NCBI RefSeq assembly: GCF_022662535.1
Contig: NZ_JAKQYM010000002.1
Coordinates: 186,001 to 250,000 of the forward strand
Source of the DNA: Polaribacter marinus
GTDB taxonomy: Bacteria; Bacteroidota; Bacteroidia; Flavobacteriales; Flavobacteriaceae
Direction: 5' to 3'
DNA: 64,000 bases
The notes beneath the pieces were generated by a model. It had not been told where the DNA came from, ran no database searches, and worked only from the letters and a program-made list of their open reading frames with translations. Below, piece after piece: positions 51,468 to 60,170 of the stretch. The position numbers were made by a program, and so were the translations under genes. The first letter of the stretch is position 1, and each line of letters opens with the position of its first letter.

Positions 51468-51881
51468 ATGAAATTAATAATCATAAACGGACCAAACCTT
51501 AATTTATTAGGAAAAAGAGAACCAGAAATTTATGGTTCCGCATCTTTTGACGATTTTTTTAAAGAGTTACAATTACAATTTAAAACTATTGAATTGTCTT
51601 ATTATCAGTCTAATATTGAAGGAGAAATTATAGATAAGTTACATGAAGTTGGTTTTGATTATGATGGTGTCATTTTAAATGCAGCGGCATATACACATAC
51701 TTCTGTTGGCATAGGTGATGCTGTAAAAGGAATTGAAACTCCGGTTGTAGAAGTACATATTTCTAATATTCATGCTCGTGAAGAGTATAGGCATAAAAGT
51801 TATATTGCCCCAAATGCAAAAGGTGTTTTATTTGGCTTTGGTTTAAAAGGATATGAATTAGCTATTCAGAGTTTTTTGTAA
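51468..51881 (+). CDS. aroQ: Type II 3-dehydroquinate dehydratase
   Basis: The third step of the shikimate pathway, removing water from 3-dehydroquinate; 137 residues, dodecameric in relatives. The family signature INGPNLNLLGKREPEIYG covers the active-site loop (Arg and catalytic Tyr), followed by the SNIEGEIIDKLHE region, NAAAYTHTSVGIGDA and EVHISNIHAREEYRHKS with the catalytic histidine. A TATTTTTG box at 51456-51463 would start the message almost at the ATG. Confidence 0.95.
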   Translation: MKLIIINGPNLNLLGKREPEIYGSASFDDFFKELQLQFKTIELSYYQSNIEGEIIDKLHEVGFDYDGVILNAAAYTHTSVGIGDAVKGIETPVVEVHISNIHAREEYRHKSYIAPNAKGVLFGFGLKGYELAIQSFL

Positions 51882-51910
51882 TTTTAAACTTATATCTAAA
51901 CTTTTTTCCC

Positions 51911-51952
51911 AAAAAAAAAGTCATTCTACATTAAAAATGTAAAATGACTTGA
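51911..51952 (-). terminator. Intrinsic terminator of ftcD
   Basis: Arms AGTCATTCTACA / TGTAAAATGACT fold with one mismatch, and the nine A on the left become a U run on the minus strand. It is 40 bases beyond the ftcD stop codon; for aroQ it is weak. Confidence 0.8.
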
Positions 51953-51991
51953 ATATTTTATAAAAATGAAAGTTTCCTTTTCTGAATAAGA

Positions 51992-53674
51992 TTAAATATT
52001 TTTATTGATTAAATCCATCATTTCATTTTCCAAAACAATAGTTTTTTGATAAATTTCTTCGGATTTTTCTAAAATTTCTTCCGCAAATTGTCTGTCTTTT
52101 ATATCTTTTGCATTAATTCTTACATTAAAATATGCTCCAGTAACAGCCGTTTTAGCGCATAAAACACCAACACCTCCATCCGAAAGCGAATTTTGCAATC
52201 CGTTTTTCATCATTTCTAACATTACTTCAATTGAATTATATGCGGTTTTCATAACTTTAAAAGGAATTTCTGTAGCATATTTTGTTGCCTCCTCAATTGC
52301 TTTTTTTCTAATTTCAATTTCTTCAGCATTAGTTTTTGGCATTCTAAACCCATCGATAATTTTATTAAACGCATTGGTGTCTTCATCTACCAAGAATAAT
52401 AAATCATTTTTATATTTCTGTCCTTTTTCTGCCCAATTAGAAAAGTATTCCCATTTAGCATCCCAACCTGCTTTATGTGCCGATAGATTTGCAACCATAG
52501 TTCCTAAGGAAACTCCCAAAGCACCAACATAAGCAGAAATACTTCCTCCTCCAGGAGCCATAGATTCTGATGCTGTTTCTTCTGCAAAGTCTTTTACAGT
52601 AAAGTCAATTAATTTTTTATCAGCATCAGCATTCATTACATATTCAATAATTCTTTCTTGGGGATTAAAGGGTTTTAAATCGTCTAAGCCTAAAGATTTG
52701 ATGGCAATTTTTATTTTTTCACTTTCACTAATCCCTAAAGAACGTTCTTGCTTTTTTAGATAAAAATCAGCAGCATCCAACATGGCTTGTAAGGGAACCA
52801 AACCAACTAATTCGGAACCTGTTACTCGTAAACCTCTTTTGGTTGCAGCAAAATCTGTTTCATAGAAAGCTTCGTGCATAGAAGTAATTGAAATGTTGGT
52901 TAGGTTATACGATATTTGAGCAATTCCGTATTCTTCAATAAACCAACCAATTCCTTTTACTGCTTTTAATTTACCAGGAATTCTCTCAGGCTCTCCATTA
53001 CTACCAATGACTTTTTTTCCATCCACTAATTTAACTCTTCCATTTTCACGGATATCAAAAGCAATGGCATTTGCTCTACGAGTTGAAGTTGAATTTAAAT
53101 TAACGTTATATGCAATTAAAAAATCACGTGCAGAAATAGCTGTGACTCCAGACGAAATGATTTGTTTGTTGTATGTTGTTGGACCAAAATCTGGTTTCCA
53201 ATTAGTATTAGATAATTTTTCTTTTAATCCTTCATATTCTCCAGAACGTACTGTAGCAAGGTTTTTTCGGGCGTTAGATGTTGCTGCATTTTCATAAAAA
53301 TATCCAGAAATTCCTAGCTCATCACCAATTCTTTTTCCTAATTGATGTGCATATTTAGTTGTTTCTTCCATGGAGATGTTAGCAATTGGAACCAACGGAC
53401 AAACATCTGTAGCACCAAAACGAGGGTGTGCACCAGTTTGTTTGCTCATATCTATTAATTCCGCAGCTTTTTTTATCAGTCTAAATGCAGCTTCAATAAC
53501 ATTTTCAGGTTCACCAACAAAAGTAATTACGGTTCTATTTGTAGCCTTACCAGGATCTACATCTAAGAGTTTCACACCTTCAACTGTTTTTACAATATTT
53601 GCAATTGTATGAATTTTGTTTAGTTCTCTTCCTTCGCTAATATTAGGAACACATTCTATTAATTGTTTATTCAT
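51992..53674 (-). CDS. ftcD: Bifunctional glutamate formimidoyltransferase / formimidoyl-THF cyclodeaminase
   Basis: Transfers the formimino group from formiminoglutamate to tetrahydrofolate and then releases ammonia, joining histidine breakdown to the one-carbon pool. The 560-residue fusion has the transferase N-domain (about 1-180, NISEGRELNKI and TGAHPRFGATDVCPLVP), its second domain (180-300) and the helical cyclodeaminase domain (about 350-540, ESMAPGGGSISAYVGALG). It is full length for the fused form known from animals and some Bacteroidetes. No hut genes are next to it. Confidence 0.95.
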   Translation of the reverse strand: MNKQLIECVPNISEGRELNKIHTIANIVKTVEGVKLLDVDPGKATNRTVITFVGEPENVIEAAFRLIKKAAELIDMSKQTGAHPRFGATDVCPLVPIANISMEETTKYAHQLGKRIGDELGISGYFYENAATSNARKNLATVRSGEYEGLKEKLSNTNWKPDFGPTTYNKQIISSGVTAISARDFLIAYNVNLNSTSTRRANAIAFDIRENGRVKLVDGKKVIGSNGEPERIPGKLKAVKGIGWFIEEYGIAQISYNLTNISITSMHEAFYETDFAATKRGLRVTGSELVGLVPLQAMLDAADFYLKKQERSLGISESEKIKIAIKSLGLDDLKPFNPQERIIEYVMNADADKKLIDFTVKDFAEETASESMAPGGGSISAYVGALGVSLGTMVANLSAHKAGWDAKWEYFSNWAEKGQKYKNDLLFLVDEDTNAFNKIIDGFRMPKTNAEEIEIRKKAIEEATKYATEIPFKVMKTAYNSIEVMLEMMKNGLQNSLSDGGVGVLCAKTAVTGAYFNVRINAKDIKDRQFAEEILEKSEEIYQKTIVLENEMMDLINKNI

Positions 53675-53753
53675 TAGAAAATAATTTTAGTCAAATTTAA
53701 AAAAGTAAGCGTTAATCTGCTTCATAAAAGTTAAAAAAACGCATTAAATAAAT

Positions 53754-53761
53754 TATATTTG
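53754..53761 (+). promoter_or_regulatory. Promoter -7 box of the glycan operon
   Basis: TATATTTG fits TAnnTTTG and lies 22 bases before the wzm-like start codon. No TTG is visible at the usual distance. Confidence 0.45.
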
Positions 53762-53782
53762 TTTTTAATACAATTATTTAAG

Positions 53783-54643
53783 ATGCAGAATGATAAATGG
53801 CTTTTTGAAATAACACCCAAAAATAGTTTATTCGATTTAAATTTAAAGGAAGTATGGCGGTATAGAGATTTGTTGATGCTGTTTGTGAAACGTGATATTG
53901 TAACAGTATATAAACAAACAGTGTTAGGGCCTTTGTGGTATTTGTTAGAGCCTTTGTTTACAACAGTAGTCTTTACTTTAATTTTTAACAATGTAGCAAA
54001 TGTTTCAACAGGTGAAACTCCAGCTTTTTTGTTTAATATGTCTGGAATTATTGTTTGGGGATATTTTAAAACTTGTTTAATTTCTACTTCTACGTCATTT
54101 AGTTCAAATGCAGGAATTTTTTCAAAAGTATATTTTCCAAGATTAATAGCACCTTTAACTTCCATTGTTTCTAATTTGTTTAAGTTTGGAATACAATTAT
54201 TTATACTCGCCTGTTTTTATACATATTATTATATTTCTGGAGCAAACTTAAAATTAACTCCAGTTATTTTATTTTTCCCTGTAGTAATTATTTTGATGGG
54301 ATTATTAGGTTTGGGGTTAGGTTTAATTATATCCGCTCTTGTTACAAAGTATCGAGATATGAAAATTTTAGTAAACTTCGGTTTGCAATTGCTAATGTAT
54401 TTATCTGCCGTAATGTATCCCATTTCTTTTTTTAAGGAAAAAATGCCCGATTATGCTTGGATTGTAGAATATAATCCACTTGCAGGAATTATAGAAATGA
54501 GTAGGTATTTATTATTTGGCACAAGTGGTTATCATTTTGATACCAATTTATTTATAATAACTATAGGTTTAGTTTTAGGCCTTTTGTTTGTAGGAGTTAT
54601 TGTATTTAATAGATCAGAAAAGAACTTTATAGATACTGTTTAA
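53783..54643 (+). CDS. ABC-2 type polysaccharide export permease (Wzm-like)
   Basis: The membrane half of an ABC exporter of O-antigen, capsule or teichoic-acid type; 286 residues. The N-terminal amphipathic part is followed by LWRY-like WRYRDLLMLFVKRDIVTVYKQTVLGPLWYLLEP, which is the family signature, and then six membrane segments. I use the ATG at 53783; a TTG 24 bases upstream lies on the promoter box. The ATP-binding gene follows after 4 bases. This is the first gene of the glycan operon. Confidence 0.92.
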   Translation: MQNDKWLFEITPKNSLFDLNLKEVWRYRDLLMLFVKRDIVTVYKQTVLGPLWYLLEPLFTTVVFTLIFNNVANVSTGETPAFLFNMSGIIVWGYFKTCLISTSTSFSSNAGIFSKVYFPRLIAPLTSIVSNLFKFGIQLFILACFYTYYYISGANLKLTPVILFFPVVIILMGLLGLGLGLIISALVTKYRDMKILVNFGLQLLMYLSAVMYPISFFKEKMPDYAWIVEYNPLAGIIEMSRYLLFGTSGYHFDTNLFIITIGLVLGLLFVGVIVFNRSEKNFIDTV

Positions 54644-54647
54644 GTTT

Positions 54648-55901
54648 ATGAAAGATATTATTTTAAAAGTTGAGAATTTATCAAAGCAATATCGATTAGG
54701 TAATGTTGGTTCGGGAAGTTTAGCGGATGATTTTAAAAGATTTATTTATAAAATACGAGGAAAAGATGATCCTTTTTTAAAAATAGGAGAAACCAATGAC
54801 AGATCAAAAAAAGGAAATTCAGATTATGTATGGGCATTAAGAGATATAAACTTCGAGGTTGAACGAGGTGATGTTGTTGGGATAATTGGTAGAAATGGGG
54901 CAGGAAAATCAACCTTGCTTAAGATTCTTTCTAAGGTAACAGGTCCTATAACGGGTTCTATTAAATACAATGGTAAAATAGCCTCTTTACTAGAGGTTGG
55001 AACTGGGTTTAATGGAGAAATGACGGGGCGTGAAAATATTTTCTTAAATGGAGCCATTTTAGGAATGACCAAAAAAGAAATTATTTCTAAATTAGATGAG
55101 ATTATAGAATTTTCTGGTTGTGAACGTTATATAGATACACCTGTAAAAAGATATTCTAGTGGAATGACTGTTCGTTTGGCGTTTGCTGTAGCCGCTTTTT
55201 TAGAACCAGACATTTTAATTGTTGATGAGGTCTTAGCCGTAGGAGATGCAGATTTTCAAAAGAAAGCTATAGGGAAGATGAAAGACATTTCTACCAGTGG
55301 AGGTAGAACAGTTTTGTTTGTAAGTCATAACATGGCTTCGGTAAAAAGTTTGTGCACTAGGGCTATTGTATTAGAAAATGGAAAAGTGTCTATTGATACA
55401 GATGTTGATAATGCGATTAGTTATTATTTAGGAAAGAATGAAGGAAATCAACAATTTGAAGCAGGGAGGTATGAAAATGATGTTTTTAGACTAAATGCTA
55501 TTGAGGTTATTGGAAAAAAGAATGATGATAAATTGGTGGAAGATGATGAGTTGTCATTAATTACAAACATTACATTAAAAGATATCAAGGAAGATTATTA
55601 TCATATTACTTACCATTTATATAATGAGATGGGAGAGGCTATGTTTTCTTTTAGTAATTCTAAAGATATTTCTTTAAAGGAAGGAGAAAATAATATTAAG
55701 TGTAATTTTCCAGCTTCATTTTTTCAATCTGGTCAGTATTTCCTGTCTTTCTTTTTAGTGAAAAATAGAAAGACTGCCATTTTTGTAGAAAAAGATATTG
55801 CTATGTTTACTGTGATTGATAGACAAAGAGAATTAGGCGTTTATATGGGAAAAGAACCAGGGTATATAAAACCACAGTTTAAATGGGAAATCATAAAATA
55901 G
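54648..55901 (+). CDS. Polysaccharide export ATP-binding protein with glycan-recognition domain (Wzt-like)
   Basis: The ATPase half of the exporter, 417 residues. The ABC domain (1-260) has Walker A GRNGAGKST, the YSSGM signature (in place of LSGG, as usual for Wzt/TagH) and ILIVDEVLAVGD. The C-terminal 150 residues form a beta-sandwich like the Wzt carbohydrate-binding domain that selects finished O-antigen chains. Such domains imply that export follows chain completion with a terminal modification. It overlaps nothing; the aminotransferase gene starts 1 base later. Confidence 0.92.
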   Translation: MKDIILKVENLSKQYRLGNVGSGSLADDFKRFIYKIRGKDDPFLKIGETNDRSKKGNSDYVWALRDINFEVERGDVVGIIGRNGAGKSTLLKILSKVTGPITGSIKYNGKIASLLEVGTGFNGEMTGRENIFLNGAILGMTKKEIISKLDEIIEFSGCERYIDTPVKRYSSGMTVRLAFAVAAFLEPDILIVDEVLAVGDADFQKKAIGKMKDISTSGGRTVLFVSHNMASVKSLCTRAIVLENGKVSIDTDVDNAISYYLGKNEGNQQFEAGRYENDVFRLNAIEVIGKKNDDKLVEDDELSLITNITLKDIKEDYYHITYHLYNEMGEAMFSFSNSKDISLKEGENNIKCNFPASFFQSGQYFLSFFLVKNRKTAIFVEKDIAMFTVIDRQRELGVYMGKEPGYIKPQFKWEIIK

Positions 55902-55902
55902 T

Positions 55903-56973
55903 ATGATAAATGTTACTAAAACTTTTTTACCGCCACAAGAAGAGTATCAAGCTATTTTAAAATCAGCTTGGGAGAAAGGTTGGTTAACAAATAGAGGAGA
56001 ATTGGTAAAGGAATTAGAAGGTAAATTAAAAGATTACTTAAAGATTCCAAATATTATTGCTACTACAAACGGTACACTTCCATTACAAATAGCAATAAAA
56101 GCATTAAATTTAAGAGGCGAAATTATTACCACGCCCTTTAGTTATGTAGCTACAACATCGAGTATTGTTTGGGAAAATTGTAAACCTGTTTTTGTGGATA
56201 TTGATTCAGAAAATTTAACGATAGACGAAACTAAAATTGAAGCTGCAATTACAAATAAAACTTCGGCAATATTGGCTACTCATGTTTTTGGGAACCCTTG
56301 TGCCGTTATAGAAATTGAAAAAATAGCAAAAAAATACAATTTGAAAGTTATTTATGATGCTGCGCATTGTTTTGGTGTAACTTATAATAAGCAATCCATA
56401 TTTAATTATGGAGATATAAGCACTTGTAGTTTTCATGCAACAAAAATATTTCATACAGGAGAAGGCGGAGCCATATTTACGAAATCTAAAGAATTACATG
56501 AGAAATTGTTTTACCATCACAATTTTGGACATAAAACAGCAACATCTTTTCATGGGATTGGTATCAATGCAAAAATGAGTGAATTGCAAGCTGCTATGGG
56601 ATTAGCTATTTTTCCATATTTTAAAGAAATTGTTTCAGATAGAAAAAAGGTGGTGGGTAGATATAATACTTTTTTAGATTTTTCAAAAATTAGAAAGATT
56701 AAAATAAGAGATCATACCAATTGGAATTATAGTTATTACCCTGTTATATTTAATACAGAAGAAGAGTTATTAAGAGTGATAAAAGAACTTAATAAAAAGG
56801 AGATATATCCTAGAAGATATTTTTATCCATCATTAAACACCTTAAATTATGTTGGTACACAAAAAATGCCAGTTTCTGAAAGTATTGCAGCTAGAGTTTT
56901 GTGTTTGCCTTTGTATTATGATTTGACGGAAGAAAACATAAAATTAATATCTAATATTATATTAAGTTGTTAA
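55903..56973 (+). CDS. DegT/DnrJ/EryC1/StrS sugar aminotransferase
   Basis: A PLP enzyme that puts an amino group on a keto-sugar nucleotide; 356 residues. Visible are the N-terminal GWLTNRGELVKELE, the TTNGTLPLQIAIKAL and TTPFSYVATTSSIVW blocks, the DAAHCFG motif and Lys181 in FHATKIFHTGEGG as the PLP lysine. The closest functional relatives I know are VioA-, FdtB- and WecE-like enzymes on dTDP-4-keto-6-deoxy sugars, but the substrate position cannot be fixed from sequence. No dehydratase for the keto-sugar is in the window. Confidence 0.9.
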   Translation: MINVTKTFLPPQEEYQAILKSAWEKGWLTNRGELVKELEGKLKDYLKIPNIIATTNGTLPLQIAIKALNLRGEIITTPFSYVATTSSIVWENCKPVFVDIDSENLTIDETKIEAAITNKTSAILATHVFGNPCAVIEIEKIAKKYNLKVIYDAAHCFGVTYNKQSIFNYGDISTCSFHATKIFHTGEGGAIFTKSKELHEKLFYHHNFGHKTATSFHGIGINAKMSELQAAMGLAIFPYFKEIVSDRKKVVGRYNTFLDFSKIRKIKIRDHTNWNYSYYPVIFNTEEELLRVIKELNKKEIYPRRYFYPSLNTLNYVGTQKMPVSESIAARVLCLPLYYDLTEENIKLISNIILSC

Positions 56974-56992
56974 AGAATAATTATGTTATCGT

Positions 56993-58207
56993 ATGAAGAA
57001 AGAAAAAGTCATAGTTTTAGGGGGAACACAAGATCATATTGACTTGATAAAAATATTAAAAAATAAAAAATTTCATGTATTGTTAGTTGATTATACAGCT
57101 AATCCTTCTGCTAAATGTTTTGCAGATGAATATATACAAGAAAGTACTTTAAATAAAGAAGCTGTATTAGAAATTGCTATAAAAAATAAAGTATCGTTTG
57201 TAATTGCTGCCTGTATAGACCAAGCTTTACTTACTATGGCATATGTTTGCGAGCAGATGGGTTTACCTTGTCATTTAACTTATGATAAAGCTTTGAGTTT
57301 AACGAATAAGACTTTTATGAAAGAGGTCTTTAAAGAGTATGGAGTTCCTACCGCTAAATTTCAAATAGTTGATGACATTCAGAGTAGTGAACTTGAAATA
57401 TCATACCCTTTAGTTGTTAAGCCGTCAGATGCTAATAGTTCAAAAGGGGTGATTAAAGTGAAATCAGAAAATGAGCTTAAAGCTTCCATGAAAGAAGCTA
57501 TGCAAATTAGTCGTGATAAAAAAATTATTGTAGAAGAATTTATAGCCGGAAAAGAATATAGTGCTGACGTTTTAATTAGTGATGGTAAAGCTGAAGCATT
57601 GATGATTTCAGAAAATGTGAAGTTTGAAAAAAATCATAATAATTTTACAATAGTTCAAAGTTTATTTAATTCAGAAATTCATAATGAACACAAATCTGTA
57701 ATAGAGCAAATTGCAATAAAAATATCACAAGCTTTTGATTTAAAAAATGTACTTCTTTTGATACAATTAATAATTAATGATGATGGGGTGTTTGTTATTG
57801 AATTTAGTTCTCGAATTGGAGGAGGTTCAAAACATCATTTTATTAAAAAGATAAGAGATTATAATGTTTTAGATTGTTTTTTAGCAACTATTGAAAGAAA
57901 AACAATTAGACCAAAAAACAACATGCTATTATTTAAAAATGCTTCAGTCAATTATATATATACAAAAAAGGGTGTTTTTAATAAAGTTATTGGGGTTGAG
58001 TTGTTATTAGAAAAAAAAATAATAGAAGATTTTTATTTATATAAAAACTGTGGAACAGAAATAACTAATAATATTAGTAGTTCAGACCGTCCAGCAGGTT
58101 ATTTGATTGCTGATAACGACAATCTTGTTTATCAACATAAATTTGAAACTGCCAAAAAAGAAATTGAAATTTTGGGAGAAGATGGAATAAACTTGAGAAT
58201 TATATAA
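56993..58207 (+). CDS. ATP-grasp domain ligase
   Basis: A 404-residue ATP-grasp enzyme of the carboxylate-amine ligase superfamily. The N-terminal PurK/CarB-like pre-ATP-grasp fold (VIVLGGTQDHIDLIKILKNK, DYTANPS) is followed by the ATP-grasp domain with the lysines in YPLVVKPSDANSSKGV and VEEFIAGKEYSADV, and the metal-binding end VIEFSSRIGGGSKHH. Such enzymes join an acid to an amine through acyl phosphate. The position between a sugar aminotransferase and opine/B12 enzymes suggests that it attaches an amino-acid-like acyl group to an amino sugar. Substrates are unknown. Confidence 0.87.
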   Translation: MKKEKVIVLGGTQDHIDLIKILKNKKFHVLLVDYTANPSAKCFADEYIQESTLNKEAVLEIAIKNKVSFVIAACIDQALLTMAYVCEQMGLPCHLTYDKALSLTNKTFMKEVFKEYGVPTAKFQIVDDIQSSELEISYPLVVKPSDANSSKGVIKVKSENELKASMKEAMQISRDKKIIVEEFIAGKEYSADVLISDGKAEALMISENVKFEKNHNNFTIVQSLFNSEIHNEHKSVIEQIAIKISQAFDLKNVLLLIQLIINDDGVFVIEFSSRIGGGSKHHFIKKIRDYNVLDCFLATIERKTIRPKNNMLLFKNASVNYIYTKKGVFNKVIGVELLLEKKIIEDFYLYKNCGTEITNNISSSDRPAGYLIADNDNLVYQHKFETAKKEIEILGEDGINLRII

Positions 58208-58219
58208 AGTTTTGTTTAA

Positions 58220-59020
58220 ATGAAAAAAAAACAAAATAAAGATTATTGGGAAGAAAGAGGAGAGATTTCATACACCTATAAAAAAGAAGTTTTTTATACA
58301 ATAACAGCAGTTCCATATTATTATAGTAGAAGGAAAATTGTACGTGAAAAACTAAGCAAGTTAATTAAGAATAAAGAAGTAGTTAATGTTTGTGATTTTG
58401 GGTGTGGTGATGGTCAGTATCTTAAGTATTTTTCGTTTACTGATTTACCAAAAAAATGGTATGGTATTGACATTTCAAAATCAATGATAGAACAGGCTAA
58501 GAAAAATTGCCCTGAGGCTTTATTAGAGGTTTCTTCAAATGGTATAAATAATGAATGGAATAATTTAGACTTAGTATATTCAATAGCAGTTTTTGCTCAT
58601 GTTTTAAATGATGATGTTATCCTTGCTCTATTTAAAAATATTCATAATAAACTTAGCGATGATGGTTATTTCATAATATTTGAACAAACAGGTCCACTTC
58701 GTCAGCAAGGAGATTTTTGGTGTCGAAGAACATCAAATGAGTATTCCGAAATTGCAAAGGAATGTGGCTTTACAGTTGAAGAGAGTTCTTTAATAACCTA
58801 TTCAATTCATAAATTATTTGAAAGATATATCGCTCCTGTTTTCAAGCGTATTTTTGTCAAAGGAAAAGATTATAGTGAAAAAAGTATTCGTGCAAATAGG
58901 TATTATATTTATAGGATAATGAGTTCTATTATGGTTGCTTTATCATTTAGAAAAGTTCGTAAAGATGATAACAGTACTTATGGGAATACATTTTTTATTT
59001 TTAGAAAAGTTAATGATTAA
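58220..59020 (+). CDS. Class I SAM-dependent methyltransferase
   Basis: A 266-residue methyltransferase of the UbiE-like superfamily. Motif I is VCDFGCGDGQYLKYF (58-72), then the acidic loop WYGIDISKSMIEQAKK, motif IV LVYSIAVFAHVLNDD and a FIIFEQTG post-motif. The C-terminal 90 residues are more basic. It lies inside the cassette with the ATP-grasp and opine dehydrogenase genes and could methylate the sugar, the added acyl group or the chain end. A 66-base gap to the next gene is the largest within the cassette. Confidence 0.85.
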   Translation: MKKKQNKDYWEERGEISYTYKKEVFYTITAVPYYYSRRKIVREKLSKLIKNKEVVNVCDFGCGDGQYLKYFSFTDLPKKWYGIDISKSMIEQAKKNCPEALLEVSSNGINNEWNNLDLVYSIAVFAHVLNDDVILALFKNIHNKLSDDGYFIIFEQTGPLRQQGDFWCRRTSNEYSEIAKECGFTVEESSLITYSIHKLFERYIAPVFKRIFVKGKDYSEKSIRANRYYIYRIMSSIMVALSFRKVRKDDNSTYGNTFFIFRKVND

Positions 59021-59086
59021 AATAATTTGAAAGGTAATTATCAAGTTTAAAATAGTAGTATTTTACTTTTAGTAAATAAATTTATA

Positions 59087-60160
59087 ATGTCAAAAAAATA
59101 TTCAATTACAATTTTAGGAGCTGGTAATGGAGGACAAGCTATGGCGGGTCATTTTGGAAAATTGGGATATGATATAACTTTATTTAATAGAAATACTGAT
59201 CAGTTCACAGACATTATTACTACTAAGAAAATAACTCTAAGTGGTTTTATACAAGGTGATGGAAAAGTAAAGAAAGTAACTAATAATTACCAAGATGCTA
59301 TTGATGATGCAGATATTATAATGGTAACAACTGTAGCCTCTGCTCATAAAGAAGTAGCTAAAAACATAGCTCCATACTTAAAAGAAAATCAAATAATTTT
59401 ATTAAACCCAGGAAGAACTTTAGGAGCTTTAGAGTTTAGAAATGAGGTAGAAAATTATTCAAATAAACGAGTTTATATTGCCGAGGCTCAAAGTTTAATT
59501 TATGCTTGTAGAGCTGAAGGGAAAGGAAAGGTTAGAATAATTGGTGTAAAGAATAAAGTTCCTTTGGCTGCGTATCCTTCAACTGATACAGATTATGTTT
59601 TGAATATTATAAATCAAATTTATAATTGTTTTATTAAAGCAAAAAGTGTTTTAGAAACAAGTTTAGAAAATATTGGAGCTATTTTTCATCCTTCAGTTGT
59701 AATGTTTAATGCAGCTTCGATAGAAAGAGGAGACATGTTTTATTTTTATAATGATATGACACCTACAATTGCTGATTTTTTAATGAAACTAGATAAAGAA
59801 AGATTGTTAATAGGAAAATCTTTTGGATTAGACTTGATTTCTGTTAGTGATTGGGTCTCATTTTCATATTCAAATATTCAAGGAGATACCCTGTGTGATA
59901 AGATGAAAAATAATCCTGCGTACTTTTTAATTACTGCACCAGATAAGCTTGAAACGAGATTGGTAACTGAAGATCTTCCTACTGGAATTTTACCATTTAT
60001 GGAGTTAGCTAAATTAGCAAAAGTTGAAGTGCCTTTATTAACTGCTGTTTTTAATATAATGGAATCTTTATTAAAAGTTGATTTTAAGACTAATGGACGT
60101 ACCTTAAAAAATCTGGGTATTGATCATTTAAGTAAAGAACAATTTATAAATTCACTTTAA
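59087..60160 (+). CDS. Opine/octopine-type NAD(P) dehydrogenase
   Basis: A 357-residue member of the octopine/nopaline dehydrogenase family, which reductively joins an amino acid with a 2-oxo acid. The Rossmann motif is GAGNGGQAMAGHFG (11-24). The second domain has the catalytic-histidine block GAIFHPSVVMFNAASIE, with His201. Family enzymes act on Ala, Arg, Lys, Glu and others. In surface glycans N-(1-carboxyethyl)-amino acids are known as amide substituents, so here the opine may be a glycan decoration. The acid and amine used are unknown. Confidence 0.87.
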   Translation: MSKKYSITILGAGNGGQAMAGHFGKLGYDITLFNRNTDQFTDIITTKKITLSGFIQGDGKVKKVTNNYQDAIDDADIIMVTTVASAHKEVAKNIAPYLKENQIILLNPGRTLGALEFRNEVENYSNKRVYIAEAQSLIYACRAEGKGKVRIIGVKNKVPLAAYPSTDTDYVLNIINQIYNCFIKAKSVLETSLENIGAIFHPSVVMFNAASIERGDMFYFYNDMTPTIADFLMKLDKERLLIGKSFGLDLISVSDWVSFSYSNIQGDTLCDKMKNNPAYFLITAPDKLETRLVTEDLPTGILPFMELAKLAKVEVPLLTAVFNIMESLLKVDFKTNGRTLKNLGIDHLSKEQFINSL

Positions 60161-60170
60161 CAATAGTTAT

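Noticed and set aside
53731..54165. A 144-codon minus-strand frame over the start of the exporter permease gene
   Set aside because: It overlaps the strongly supported Wzm-like gene, and the operon promoter and start are clear on the plus strand.
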